Source of the DNA: Teratosphaeria epicoccoides
Lineage: Eukaryota > Ascomycota > Dothideomycetes > Mycosphaerellales > Teratosphaeriaceae
Direction of reading: 5' to 3'
NCBI GenBank assembly: GCA_021401465.1
Contig: JADDMT010000017.1
Location: 1-64,000, forward strand
DNA: 64,000 nucleotides
The translations under genes were made by a program, and so were the position numbers. This document shows positions 52,701 through 63,668 of the stretch, one piece after another. Every line of letters begins with the position of its first letter. Within the stretch, counting starts at the first letter, position 1. The notes beneath the pieces are model-generated. The model did no database searches, was not told the origin of the DNA, and saw only the letters and a list, made by a program, of their open reading frames with translations.

Positions 52701-54135
52701 TGTCAAGCAGCCCGTAATGACCAACGTCTATGGCGTGACCTTCTACGGTGCAAAAGAGCAAGTCTTGAAGCAGCTCGAGGTCTTGTTTCCCGAGATCGAG
52801 AATCGTCCACACCTGGGGGCCATGAGCGGCTATATCGCTGTCAAAATATTCAAGTCTCTTGGCACGATGTTCCGTGGCGCTCAGGCGATTCAATTCTGGT
52901 TAGGTCAATGCGCGGATCGAATCGCCACGTGCTTGACGAGCGAGCAAATCAAACTGTTGACGACTGGTGAAGATGTTTATGTTGCCAAGACCAGGAAGAA
53001 CGGCGGCCGCAAGTCAGACAGAAACGTGGTCTCTGGCCCTGTTGTGGTCAGCACATCCACCTCAGCATCTGACAAAAAGGCCATGACGGCTATTGCACCG
53101 CTCTTCCGATCGACTGTTGTCTGGACAACTCCACTTAGGCTGCCTGTAGTTCAGCCCTACCGCAAGGCTGGTAGTAAAGAGATCAAGACCAATCTCCAAA
53201 GCATCCGACTCCAGGAACCTCAGGTCTGGGATCCGGTCAGCAAGCGAAAGCAGTTGCAGGCGTTCCCGCCCAACTTCATTCACTCGCTCGATGCTACGCA
53301 CATGCTGTTGTCTGCCTTGAAGTGCAACGAGCGAGGTTTGACTTTTGCCTCGATTCACGACTCTTTCTGGACCCACGCTTGCGATGTCAATACTCTTAGC
53401 GAGGTTCTGCGCGACGCATTCGTGGAGATGCATTCTGAAGACATCATAGGTAGATTGAAGGAGGAGTTCGAGATGAGGTACAAAGGCTGTATGTACCTCG
53501 CTTCTGTCAATGCAACCAGCAAAGTCGGCAAGCGCATCATCGAGCTTAGGCGGACGCTCAACGCGACCATGACTGGCAAGGGTTCCGAGCTCGCGCTAGA
53601 GACTGAGCGTGTTAGACTGCTGATTAGCGAGGACATAGAAGAGCAAGAGAAGGGTAGGAAGATGGTGACGCCTGCTAGCCTTGTAGAAGCCGCGGGCAAA
53701 GATACGCTGGCTGAGCCAAGCGAGCTTGTCGGCCTGAGCCTGGGCGATATGCCTGACAATGCCGATGCTGTTGAGGCAGAGGCTGGGGTAGCCAGCCAAG
53801 ACAGCGAGGCGGACGTCACTGGCGATTTCGAAGTTACAAATACGGACTTCGACTGCGTGGCTGACGACTGCATGACCGACGACTGCGTGGCTGACGACTG
53901 CGCTCAAGCTGCTGAGTCTCCTGCGGGCGCAGGCGGAGGGACCCCAGATGAAGCGATCGAGGTCGACGCTGAGCCGAGTTCTTTAAACTCCGTCAGAAAG
54001 AAGAGCGGAAAGAAGTCGAAGAAGAGGTCGAGAGGCAAGATCAACGTGTGGCTGCCTATGCAGTTTCCGGAGATGCCTCAGAAGGGTGTATTCGATGTGA
54101 GGAAGCTACGGGAGAGCAGGTACTTCTTCCATTAG
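49732..54135 (+). CDS. RPO41: Mitochondrial DNA-directed RNA polymerase
   Basis: A single-exon 1467-residue, T7-phage-type single-subunit RNA polymerase that transcribes the mitochondrial genome. The N-terminus (MLVRSAARRQRRHASQLLAA) is a basic amphipathic targeting sequence. The N-terminal extension contains a PPR-like helical region. Polymerase motifs are MDFRGRAYPIPPYLNHMG, QQDGTCNGLQHYAALGGD (catalytic Asp about 923), RKCVKQPVMTNVYGVTFYGA, FPPNFIHSLDATHML and IHDSFWTHA (second catalytic Asp about 1210). Between the palm and the C-terminus is a ~130-residue acidic insertion with a DDC repeat (about 1374-1390) and a lysine-rich stretch. It ends with the usual RESRYFFH-type foot. The chosen ATG begins the targeting sequence. 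Confidence 0.97.
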   Translation: MLVRSAARRQRRHASQLLAASFAQLHLPWLAPAQLRWTASQIVADREVRPWRRQSSLSKLRQSHQQKRQLATAADQYQDLPLVQYPPPGYSAGFRNTADKNVPWDFGKAKLGKQPGTDPSYSSLRPYQDPIIINTTLQRPEHLIKVQHGIYGTAMDLLQHLHTSIQIGRLTRAEAIIRRLAEQTSVKAPELIHAHTLYLEELLRTLASQGKTGQAQQTLTTMQRWFELEVRKKGVQPDGKMLVAMTRAAIRGMEGKQRDRAIRRYADWAETLSSDIHDEVLGGSELYDDNEFTILGRATSQFYELEPEPSVQPALGPPLQKQKEFAWGTLDHNVLPQVRATEQKGSGLESVKKSMQTFIGLPPLPQDAAIEEQRERALERQRLMEETSVEIAIDKWRKADDDLRKIGIMTAMQSKPMGALMWQWYQALLPAIQEELAEVKKLLNEEQDRKADDRYHYGPYMELLPPEKLAANTILFVMSKMAPGKTKKSKYESEPKLVNLTTGLGKLLEAETVAEAVMRRSKDAGSSKRKGVRRAQKALMQKLRRRGASGLSVEERLELAESNLLSYVTWPVATQVKFGAMLVQKLIESANLPVTREHPRTKEEITQMQPAFLHRMKWVLGKKIGVVAPNPALLDKLQSEPLGSIIAKQMPMVVEPQPWTGWYQGGYLHYSNPILRLAAGAKDGKDYFMAADRKGDMAQVYAGLTALSKVPWRVHPGVLKVQIEAWNSGEEVANFAPLSPKCDIPTEPETGSDPAPRRRWLQQLRDIENRKSGLHSKRCFQNFQLEIARAVANETLYFPHNMDFRGRAYPIPPYLNHMGADNVRGLLVFAEGKPLGETGLRWLKIHMATVAGYDKASMEDRIKFTEEHMDDIRDSVQNPLDGKRWWLQAEDAWQTLAACFELTAALDSPDPTHYVSHLPIQQDGTCNGLQHYAALGGDEIGARQVNLMPGDKPADVYTAVAEIVNAEVKKDAEAGHPIAQRLHGRITRKCVKQPVMTNVYGVTFYGAKEQVLKQLEVLFPEIENRPHLGAMSGYIAVKIFKSLGTMFRGAQAIQFWLGQCADRIATCLTSEQIKLLTTGEDVYVAKTRKNGGRKSDRNVVSGPVVVSTSTSASDKKAMTAIAPLFRSTVVWTTPLRLPVVQPYRKAGSKEIKTNLQSIRLQEPQVWDPVSKRKQLQAFPPNFIHSLDATHMLLSALKCNERGLTFASIHDSFWTHACDVNTLSEVLRDAFVEMHSEDIIGRLKEEFEMRYKGCMYLASVNATSKVGKRIIELRRTLNATMTGKGSELALETERVRLLISEDIEEQEKGRKMVTPASLVEAAGKDTLAEPSELVGLSLGDMPDNADAVEAEAGVASQDSEADVTGDFEVTNTDFDCVADDCMTDDCVADDCAQAAESPAGAGGGTPDEAIEVDAEPSSLNSVRKKSGKKSKKRSRGKINVWLPMQFPEMPQKGVFDVRKLRESRYFFH

Positions 54136-56478
54136 AAGCATGGTCCCTTTCGAGACGTTTGTACATTATTGTGTACATTGTGGGAATAGCGGAGGAGCTC
54201 AGGCATTTGCATGCATGTGTGACCGGGTCGGACATCTGTTGTAAGATACTAGTAGCGGTCTACGAACCTAGGCGGGAAAGCGCCACGTAGCATTTAAGGT
54301 TGAGACTCCACATTGACGTGAAGTCGGATGCGGAACTACGGGCGCTAGCTAGACTCCATTGCCTCCGGGAGAGATATCACCATACGTCGGCATCCACGCT
54401 ATGCATAGGGCCGGCACCGCCCGAAACGTGCGTTTCAGCATTGCCGAGGATGGAAGCAAAGACCGTCCAATTTTCGGGAAATACATGTGCTCTGCGCAAT
54501 CTGCATCCGACCGGGAACGATGTCTACTGCTCGATCTACCTGCTGGCCAAGGAGTCTCACTCTGGCATCATTACGAATAGAGATATGGTCTGTGTCGTTG
54601 GCTCGACCATATTATCTAGTATCTGCCAATCGCACGCATTGCGCGGCAAAGAATTCAATTGGAGTAGCTCACAGCTTCCCGGAGTCAAAGTCTGCCCGTG
54701 CCCGTCAGCAATCACCTTCATCATACGCGTTTCGCTGCACATGATGCTATCAGGAGCCATAAATGTAGTTTGCGGGTTAGGAAGGGTAGAAGACAGGCAG
54801 CCAGTTGAAAGCCGACGTGTTGGCTGCAAGTCTTGTTCAAACAATCTCAGTCGGCATATTTTCAATCTTACCCAACGCAACGCAGTACACGATATGCCAA
54901 TTGATATTCAGCATAGGCAATGCAAGGGAGTCTAGCGCAATCTGCGACCAATGTATACACGTGCGACAGGCCCAGCGGACCTCCGCAAAGCGTCTCAAGT
55001 CAGTTGTCCGTATCAGGATACATTGAGCTTCTTGCTTTGGCAGGGAGCATCTTCGATCCTTCTCCGATCCTTCCTTGCTCTGTTATGATCAGAGGCGGTG
55101 TGTGGGGATGTGGGCTGCCGGGTTTCGTTTCATCTTCGGCAGTGGTTCCTGGCGGTTGGCAAAGTCTCAACGCGCGAAAACCGCTCGATGCTGCCCTATA
55201 GATTCCGGCGGCATCGACAGCATCTACCGCTTACATCTAGCTTTGCTCGGCGAATCTGCTCCCATACGTCGCCGTCCGCCTCGTCACACGTGAACTCGCA
55301 GATGGCATGAATTCCCACAACAACCTAAATGAACCCAAGTGACATTGCACAAGGTTGTCCTCAGCACGTATCGGCCGTCTCGCACCATACACTGTTCCCA
55401 GAACGCTATACGTCCCATGCCCACTGCCCCGGTTTTCCTAACCATCTCGGCGGATTCGGCATTCCATTGATGTTTCGCACCCCAGCACGAAGCAGCAGAG
55501 AACCGTACCGAGAACCTGCTTGGGGATCATTGGCCGGCGGAGTCGCCAACGAGCATTACGTCGCTGCCAGCGCGGGACGTCGGGCGTCGGAGCGTCGGGG
55601 ACCGTTGTAACTCGTTGGCTTGCGCCTGCGACTGCAAGCAGCTTGGCAGGCTTTGTAACCGAGAGTCACGAGCGCGAAATGGTGCAAGCCTCGAAGCGAA
55701 GTCGCACAACATGTCGACACATACAGCAGTGCCCTGCACGTGGCCGCCAGGCTGTTCCAAGCAGTCTATCGTGCTCTCCACACGCAATCAACATGAATGA
55801 TCGCGCAAGCACTCTGCCTTGGCAACGGAGCGCGTCCAGAATGAGGCATCGTGGTGTGGCCACGTGCAAATCATCGTGGGACTTTCCCGGGTGGTGTGCT
55901 GCCCGCGAGGGTCTCGCTGTCGCGCTCGGGATCGGTCTTCCGACAACGCGTTCAACGACTAGGATGTCACCTTAGCTGAACAAGGATGCGCAACGTCGGC
56001 GAAAGCGGGGACTATATTTTCGCAAAAATGACCCGGCTGCGCGGAATGTTTTTAGCCTTTTAGCCTTTATTCTCCACTTGGAGATGTGGTGGAGTGGTCG
56101 AGACTTGCGAAGCATCGACACGACCGAAGTAGTGTCATGTAAACGCGACCATCTCAGAACGTGGGAATCAATTAGGTTGCAGACTATCTGCGTAGATCAT
56201 AGCTAGAACTTGATCTGAGCGTGGAGAGACAAAGCTTTGCTAAAGTCGGTCGGGCTCGCCGTCAGCAGGTGTGCGCCCCACAAGTTATAGTGTCTGCAAG
56301 CGTTTAAGCGATACAGGGATGGGTACCGGGTGACGGGACCTAGTGGAAGAGCTGCAGTATGTAAGTTAGGCCAACGTGGGTGGTCGGTCGGGCGACTTTG
56401 CGCTTTCCAGCTGCTTATCTTGTTCGTCGACCTCGACCGCGACTTTGATTTCGTTTTCTTGAGCCAGGTAGAGAGAGC
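54136..56478. other. Gene-free stretch between RPO41 and the zinc-module gene
   Basis: About 2.3 kb with no supportable gene. Frames of 70-210 codons occur on the plus strand, but their composition is random and no motif or splice pattern supports them. The last part is the promoter of the gene at 56479, with a CTTGTTCGTCG-type pyrimidine stretch. Confidence 0.45.
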
Positions 56479-57786
56479 ATGGAGGGCCAGCGTCGGAAAA
56501 GCGAGACCCTCGGTGGACTAGGGCGGGCATTCAGTAGACTGCGGGCGACGATCAAGCGGCGAGGGTCTGGCAGAGACGGCGCAGGGCTGGAAGGCACAGC
56601 AACGGCCAGGAATGAGCCCACAAAGCCAGACGAACAGACAGGAGTGACCGGCGTAGCAGGCGGAAATGACACAGAGGCCGTGGAGGCTCCTTCCGCAGCG
56701 ACGTCTAATGTCCTGGGGCTGTCGGCACTAGACGCGGAAGGGGCCATCGACGTCGATGAGCTGGATCAGCCGACCCAGGTGACTGGCATTGAGCGGGGCA
56801 CCGGCGAAGAGCAGAGAGCTCGCGAGTTCTTCAGCAAACACGGACTGCATTATCAGACACGCAGCCAACGGGCAGAATCATCTTCATCGCCGGCCAAAGG
56901 CAAGCGAGTCGAAAAGCCGGTGCGCATGAGGGTGCATTGGAAGTGCCATCAATGCCAGGGAAGCTTCTCTCGTGACAAAATGTGTCTTGGGTGCGCACAT
57001 CGGAGGTGCGAAGACTGCATACGTCTACCACCAAGGAAGCTTCGGGAAACCACTGTGAGGACCCCACAAGAGCTGGAGCAGTCCTCGCATGCTGCAAAGG
57101 ACATCGCTAAGGCACCTGTTCTTGATGAGCCTGTATCAAGCAGCGGTGTACTTGCCAAAAGTCCGGACGCCGGTGCGCTTGGACTGCTCGGCCTTACGTC
57201 TGAGCCGCCGCTGGCAGACCAGACGGAGACGGAGGACGAAGCAGACGCCAATTATGCTTTTGGATCATTCTGGGTTCGTCCCAGGACTTCTGAGATGCTC
57301 ATCGTGCAAGCGAAGCGCCAAATCGTGCGGCGGCAGTGCCACCAATGCGAAACGCTTTTCCTACCAGCGTCAAGAACAGAGTGCAGAGGCTGCCAACACA
57401 TTCGATGCAGTCTTTGCCCACGATGGCTTCAAGGCACGTCAGGGGACGAGTGGGTTCCATTCGAGGAGGCACCGATGGTGCGCGCTGTGCAGCGTGTATA
57501 CAAAAAGCCAAGACAACGTGTCCGGTGGACATGCGACCAGTGCCAGGCAGTCTTTATCCAACGACGTATATGTTCGCGTTGCGGACATGACAGATGCGAG
57601 ACTTGCACACGGTACCCGTAAGTCCTGCAGCTTACCCTCTCTACAAGCAGCATAACTGACTCCAACTGCAGGCCCAAGAGGGAAAATGTACCCGATCAAG
57701 CGATAGTCCAGGCTGTCATCGAACGTCTTGCTGCTTATCATTTGGCCTCTGAGCCACAGCGTACTGGGCTCATCGCCGCGGCATAG
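56479..57786 (+). CDS. Hypothetical protein with three tandem C2C2C2 zinc modules
   Basis: Two exons, 56479-57617 and 57672-57786, with a GTAAGT..AACTGCAG intron of 54 nt, give 417 residues. Three copies of one cysteine module occur: WKCHQCQGSF..CLGCAHRRCEDC (about 152-178), QCHQCETLF..CRGCQHIRCSLC (about 287-313) and TCDQCQAVF..CSRCGHDRCETC (about 350-375). Each has the pattern C-x2-C-x(8-12)-C-x2-C-x4-C-x2-C, which should bind one or two zinc ions. The first ~150 residues are disordered with basic and acidic patches. The second exon adds a 37-residue helical tail. Similar C-rich modules are common in uncharacterised ascomycete proteins; the function is unknown. DNA, RNA or protein binding are all possible. 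Confidence 0.82.
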
Positions 57787-58895
57787 CATCGTCACGCGTT
57801 CGACGTTCACGACAATTATGCCATGTCTCATCTCGTTCATGGCGAGACCAATGGCACTTTTCACGGTCTAACGAATGTATTGGCGGTTGACTTGGAGACG
57901 ACTGATTCTTTTGTGACACACTCATCTCGGTCTGGCTTGTAGCATGACGAAGGAGCATTGATGTTGCTGGGTAGACGCTCATTAAAATTTTCCAAAGTTC
58001 TTAGCATTCACGTCGTATCAGTCGTTCCGAAAGGCATCTCCAAGCGGCTCTCGTATATGTCTGGCGATGCCTGCAATATCACGCCGTGATATATGTGGCT
58101 CAGCGAGTCAGTGGAAGTTACAGCGGTACAGAGCAAATATCTCTCTCCACTTCACCGCCCAGCAGCACGCATCTGGCGCGACGCTCTTGACAGCTCACTT
58201 GCATCACGTTCCACGAAAACGTAGTCCTGCTCTGAGCCGCCCTCCTCGCCGCCTCCCTGCGTGCTCGACAATCCAATGCTCATGTTGCGCGTGTTCCACG
58301 GCAGCTCGCCACTATCCGATTGTCACGCCACGGCGTCGGAAGCCGGCATTTGCAAACTGTGGACTGATCGGTGACGTCGGTGTCGAGGCTCGAGTGATGG
58401 GCACTAAGGCACGGCCCATAGTGTTGTGGGGTCAAGACTTCAGCTCAGTCTTATCATAGAGTAACAGGGGGGTGGAAGCTTTGACGATCGAAAGTTCCAG
58501 GCTGCAGCTGTTGGAGAGGGTACCAGAACACTGGTCGCACCGTTTTCTGTGCCGTTCCGGCGGTAAAAGAACGATTATCTCTGGTAACTGTGATTGACAG
58601 TTCCATACATTATCGAAGAGAACGCCCACAGTGACATTCACTTTCAATCCTCGTCGTCGATAAAGCTTGTGTGCTTCATCGACAGCAAGCTCGATCGCAG
58701 CGTGCTCTGCGGCTCACCTGCACGATCTAAAATGGTCAGTCGTGTTCTCTAAGTTGCTTCCGGCTGCCAACTGTTGCCCACTGCGCTATCACCGGTGTAT
58801 CTCTGATATTAGCGAAGCCGAAAGCCCGATTGGACCTGCAGCATCAACGTCGATTCCGCTCGGCACATATAGGGCTTCGTTAATGTACTCCTACG
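57787..58895. other. Intergenic stretch between the zinc-module gene and PRMT5
   Basis: These 1109 bp between two convergent genes contain no supportable gene. A 130-codon plus-strand frame (58067-58459) is arginine/serine-rich with no motif. Confidence 0.45.
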
Positions 58896-61342
58896 CTACA
58901 TTAGGCACCCATTGGCCCTGCTGGAATGGAGGTCTGACATGTTGACTCTCCTTCTTTCCCTCTCTCCGCTCTGCATGAATATCTCAACAATCCACTCATA
59001 CCACACCTTCCTATTGTCTGTCTGCCTCCACATCTTGACCACCAGTTCAGCACCTTCCGGCACAGTCAATGGTGTCTTCAGCGGGAAGAATATTGGGAAC
59101 CAGCTGATCATGTCCTTACTCTTGTTGTCCATCGTGACAGGATTTGTCGACAACTCAACAGCCTCATTTGTCGTCGCTGAGGCATAGAGCACAGCCTCAA
59201 AGTAGCCAGCAATGCCATGACAGACACCAGGATTCTGACATGTGAATTTACTGGAGCTATGACGGGCATTGTGCTCATTCTTGCCATCTCCGCCAACCCA
59301 GCCAGCCGGTCCGGAGATTACAGTGCCACCAGCGCGCTCTTCAGCTTGCTTGAGCATTGATGCCGTCGATGGGTGTGCGAAAGACCAAGACTCTTGTACG
59401 TCTGGCACATCAACATTTTGCGCAGTCTTTGGTTGCAGAGATAAGCAGTCATATTGGTGGAGCATTACGACGTATGGTAGCTCCCACTTCTCGACTTGCA
59501 ACATGTTCAAATCCGTGGTCGTTCGAGAGAGCAAATCGGCATACAGTCGTGGGCTGGCGATTGGTGTAAGGTGCGCACTGTATCTTTGTGGGATGTTGAT
59601 GCCGTGTCCTGGATGCAAAACGTGCTGCACGCCGTCAAGGCACTCGGGGGAGAGCTCGTTGTCTGCGAACGATCCCAGAAGCTCAGAGACGAGGATGTCG
59701 ACTTTGCCAACCTCGCCAGTCGACGTAAATGGCCCCGGCCAAGACCGCATATCTGTCTTGACAATTGTCACGCTTCTGTTCCACAGAGGGTCGGTAGCGT
59801 TCCTCCGTTGCAAGATGACATGAGCATTTGGATTCTTCTCAATGGCCAGTGCTTCGACTTTGGTGCCAGTGCTTCTGCTGGCTTGCAGCACACGAGTTAC
59901 CAACGGTCCTCGGCCTGCTCCAACGACGGCAACTACAATAGGTCGATCTATGCCCAGCGTGACTTTGAGATCTTTGAGTGCGAGGGCCACAGCCCGCTCG
60001 TACCACTCATACTTCACAGGGTCTTTCTCAAACACTTCGTAAGTAATGCTTTCAAGGTTGTCCGTCAATGGCTGCAAAGGCGACTGCATGTAGTCCTGAT
60101 AGCCTTGACCAAACCTTTCCATTGGTGGTCGAACAGGCTGTGTGTTCTGAAGATGACGTATGTATTTCAAATGCAACGTTGAGTCTTGAAGCGGCCGTTG
60201 AGGTGCTTCAGCCGGAGTCGGCTCTGGCTTTGGATCATCAGCTAGTGAGCAAATTGGTCCGACGTCCTGTAGTAATATCCATGGAGGGAACCGCAAACGA
60301 CAGAAACGGCTGAAGTACTGCTGTTGCTGCTTAGACAGCACCGGATACGCTTTCGCGTTGTCAATAAAGCTGATCTTTGGGACAGTGAGAAGTCTGACAG
60401 GTTCAGAATACCATCTCGACTGCAGAGCGGGTGATGGAAGGTGACGCGGGAGCTCGAGTGCTATGTCTGCTCGTTAGTATGAGACATCCACTGTGTTGAG
60501 CAAGAGCCTTTACCACGCTCTGATGACTCTAAACCCGGTCTGAACAACGTAATCGATTGAACAGGAGCCATGCGAAGCGCGTCAAAACGAGGAACTATAA
60601 GCAAACAAGTCGTTGACATACCAACTGCGACCTTAGCGTTGTAGTTGCATATCGTCCTGATTGTATTCCAGTCGTCCCATTTGCCGTATGTACTCGACAT
60701 TTTATTGATGCCGTCTTGTGGGTCAGGCAGATATTGTTCCCGTGTCAGATCACCAAGGTGAGTACCCTCGAAAGACTCATCTGCCACAAGTTCGCCAGCC
60801 ATTGGCATCCAGATATGCAGTTGCAGATAAGGCCCAAGTCCTACGGCTTGCTGTATTGCTCTTGCGTACTGAATCACGTCACTACCATCGACTGGACCGT
60901 GAATCAGAACAGCGCTCGCCCCAACGAATGCTGCATACGCCAATTCCATGTTGAAGACCTGCCGACTGACCGAAGCGATCAAAGGGTCCGGCGACCCAAG
61001 GTCGACCCACGAGCTCGTCACAGCAACGAGGCTTGCGTTGCTATCTTCTGGGCCGAGGTCGGTATCTTCGGGAAGCAAGGGAGAGATCAAGGGCATTGGA
61101 TCCGAGCCTGCATGGGAGCCTTGGGATGATTGGTCAACATGTTGTTGCAGAGCAGAGAGAACTCGCGACTGGAATTTTTTGGTTGTAATTGGTGTCGTGA
61201 GGACATCATAGCCCACTTGCTGAGCCTCTTGCACAAAATCCGGCGTCACTGGTCGAGTCCGTCGAGTCTCGTGCTGGCCTACGCAGAGGACCGTTGGGGG
61301 CTCGTCAGGCGGCAAAGATCCTTCGCCAGTAAGAGCAGTCAT
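58896..61342 (-). CDS. HSL7: Type II protein arginine N-methyltransferase PRMT5 (Hsl7/Skb1)
   Basis: Two exons, 61342-60622 and 60460-58896, with a 161-nt intron (GTATGT..TACTAAC..ACATAG), give 761 residues. Exon 1 encodes the N-terminal TIM-barrel domain; its end, ICNYNAKVAV, joins ALELPRHLPSP in exon 2. The Rossmann methyltransferase domain has YEVFEKDPVKYEWYERAVALAL with the PRMT5-type Phe (about 384), the SAM-binding GAGRGPLV (421-428) and the double-E loop SELLGSFADNELSPE (Glu500 and Glu509). The C-terminal beta barrel contains WFPIFFPLKTPL. PRMT5 enzymes make symmetric dimethylarginine on Sm proteins and histones; the yeast homologue Hsl7 also acts in the morphogenesis checkpoint. Confidence 0.95.
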
Positions 61343-62645
61343 CACACTGCTCGAAATGCCTCTCTGGCGGCTGACTGATGTGACACTTTAGCGCTTGAAC
61401 GTTTTCTGCTGACAGCGTAGCGCGGGAAAGTCAAGGTCCTATTTTTCGGTATATGCTAAGCGGGATTTGATACTTCAACTTCTTCCGCCTGGACGAAATT
61501 CTCGGCGTGTAAGTCAGAGGACCCTTCTGATGTTCAAGAGATGCAGTCAGACTCACTACCTAGAGGTTAGGCACGTGCGCCGTCTTGATGCGGCACCCCC
61601 ATGGATTCCTTACGGAACCCCGAGTTCAGCCACACGTGGCAAGATTTAGCGTATTCTGATTGATGGACTTCGTTCGATTTTTGATTCAAGTTAAGGAACG
61701 CTCTCTTTTGGCCTGCGGTCGTACAGGCTCGCTCTCGCTCGGGCACCCTGCGAGAGCTCGAGAGAAGGAAGGAAAGAATCCCAACCCGCTCGCCGCGGAG
61801 GCAAGTCTAATCCAAGCCCCTTACAACGACCGCTCGCGGCGGGGCAGAGGCATACTGAGGTTGTTGCGTGCGGCTAGGCTGGGATTCCGTATTAAGATGG
61901 CTAGGTAAGGTACCTATGCTCAGCACAGCTTGTGACTTGACAAGCGTCTGAGGCGGACTCTGCCATGACTTCGCCAGGCTCGAACGCATGGTCACTTCAG
62001 ACGTTGGCAAGGTCATAGGTCACGTGGAGCGGCCAACGATGTCGACTGGAAAAAAGTCTCAAATGAGCAGCATACTGTAAGCGGGACAGTATAGGGTTCT
62101 ATCAGTTCTCAGGTTAGCATGGCTGACACCCTATTGCCAGACATGACTGCTTGTCGATACAGTAGAAGTGGCTGATGATGCTGTGGACTGCTCGCAGGAA
62201 ATTTTATTCAGGTCATCAAATGTCGGCTCTACCTATCGACCGATTGACTGGTTGTTTGACTGAATGAACATTGCCTGTTGCAAATGCGTCGAGCGCTAGG
62301 CCTACCTTGTTGCTACCGCGTGCGAATTTAATATCTGGCATTAAATCTGGCTCTGTCCGGTCGACATTTCGATGCCGGGCTATGCGGATTTTGCGGGCAA
62401 CGCTTTTTCACACGAAGCGTCAGCGCCGCGGTCTTTGCGCTCTCTCCTAGTCGGGTCAATGCGCGTCCGCCATACAATGATGACGAAAATATCGGTGTGT
62501 CTTGACCATGTGTTGCTACAAAAAGACAGCGACGACACAACATTTAAAGCTCCACTCCATCCTGTCGTACCCCTACAGAAGTCAAGACTTGACGCCAAAC
62601 AAAATTATCTACTCAAAGGTTGACTAATCTACATCATAAGTCAAC
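61343..62645. other. Divergent intergenic region with a cluster of the dispersed TTGACTG motif
   Basis: These 1.3 kb lie between the PRMT5 start and the SDR start. No gene is seen. At about 62130-62285 a cluster resembles the repeats at 27.1, 30.9 and 33.1 kb (GACTGCTTGTCGATA, CCGATTGACTGGTTGTTTGACTG). Confidence 0.45.
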
Positions 62646-63668
62646 ATGCCAAGCGCAGGAGACATGGTTCAGTTCTTGAGCGGCAACGCCTTTGGCAAAA
62701 ACCCGCCTCTTCCCTCCTGCGACCTCACGGGCAAGACCATTGTGGTCACTGGAGCCAACTCAGGATTGGGTCTGGACGCCTGCAAACATCTTGTCCGTCT
62801 TCGGGTCTCTCATCTCGTACTTGGCTGTCGCAGCGCATCCAAAGGCAAGATGGCGAAGGCTGAGATCGAGAAAGAAATAGGCTGCACTGAGACGTCGAAG
62901 GTCGAGGTCTGGGAAGTGGACTTGGACCGCTACGACTCTGTCCTGAGCTTCTGTGAGCGGTTGAAAACCAGCTTGGGGAGACTGGACGGATTCATTGCAA
63001 ACGCCGGCCTTGAGTTGGTCGAATTCGAGCTGTCGGAGGGCCTGGAGAGGCATTTGACCGTCAATGTTATATCAACATTCTTGATGGGTTTGGAAGTTCT
63101 GCCCAAACTCCGTGCAACAAGTGAGAAATTTGGAGTCGACACCAACCTCAGCTTCGTGGGGTCCTGCATCCACATAATGGCTCCTGTCACTCAACTTACC
63201 TCGATCCCGATGGACCAAGACATCTTCAATGCGCTTTCGAATCCCGAGACCGCGCAGATGGGCATGCGATACGCCCTTTCCAAACTTCTTGGCCACTTCG
63301 TTTTCAATGCCATGCTTCAGCACTTAACGCCTCCGCAGGCCAACGGTAACCAGGTCATCATTAACCTCTTGAACCCTGGCTGGTGTGAGTCCAACCTCGC
63401 TAGAGCCAAAGGGCCGGAGGGCCTCGGAACTCGCATCCCAGCTGCGCTTTTCAGGAGAAAGCAGGAGGCCGGAAGCCGGACGCTGGTTCATGCTGTCACG
63501 GCTGGGAGAGAAACGCACGGCAGGTATTTGAGTGAATGCAAACCGGTTCAACAAAGCTGTTTTGTCAGAAGCGCAGAGGGGAGGCACGTGCAAGATCTGG
63601 TGTGGGTTGGCTTCGAGACGAGGGTGAAAGTTGTGGATAGTGGAGCGATGATCAGCATTGGAAAGTGA
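62646..63668 (+). CDS. Short-chain dehydrogenase/reductase (retinol-dehydrogenase-like)
   Basis: A single-exon 340-residue classical SDR. Cofactor-binding TGANSGLG is at residues 35-42, followed by LGCRSASKGK, the arginine pattern typical of NADP(H) use. NAG is at 119-121, the catalytic Ser in FVGSC is at about 173, and YALSK supplies Tyr209 and Lys213. NPGWCESNLA follows. Length and the N-terminal ~25-residue lead resemble the fungal WW-domain-oxidoreductase/retinol-dehydrogenase-like group, which often serves secondary metabolism, but no such cluster is visible here. The substrate is unknown. The ATG in GTCAACATGCC fits the domain start. Confidence 0.92.
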   Translation: MPSAGDMVQFLSGNAFGKNPPLPSCDLTGKTIVVTGANSGLGLDACKHLVRLRVSHLVLGCRSASKGKMAKAEIEKEIGCTETSKVEVWEVDLDRYDSVLSFCERLKTSLGRLDGFIANAGLELVEFELSEGLERHLTVNVISTFLMGLEVLPKLRATSEKFGVDTNLSFVGSCIHIMAPVTQLTSIPMDQDIFNALSNPETAQMGMRYALSKLLGHFVFNAMLQHLTPPQANGNQVIINLLNPGWCESNLARAKGPEGLGTRIPAALFRRKQEAGSRTLVHAVTAGRETHGRYLSECKPVQQSCFVRSAEGRHVQDLVWVGFETRVKVVDSGAMISIGK

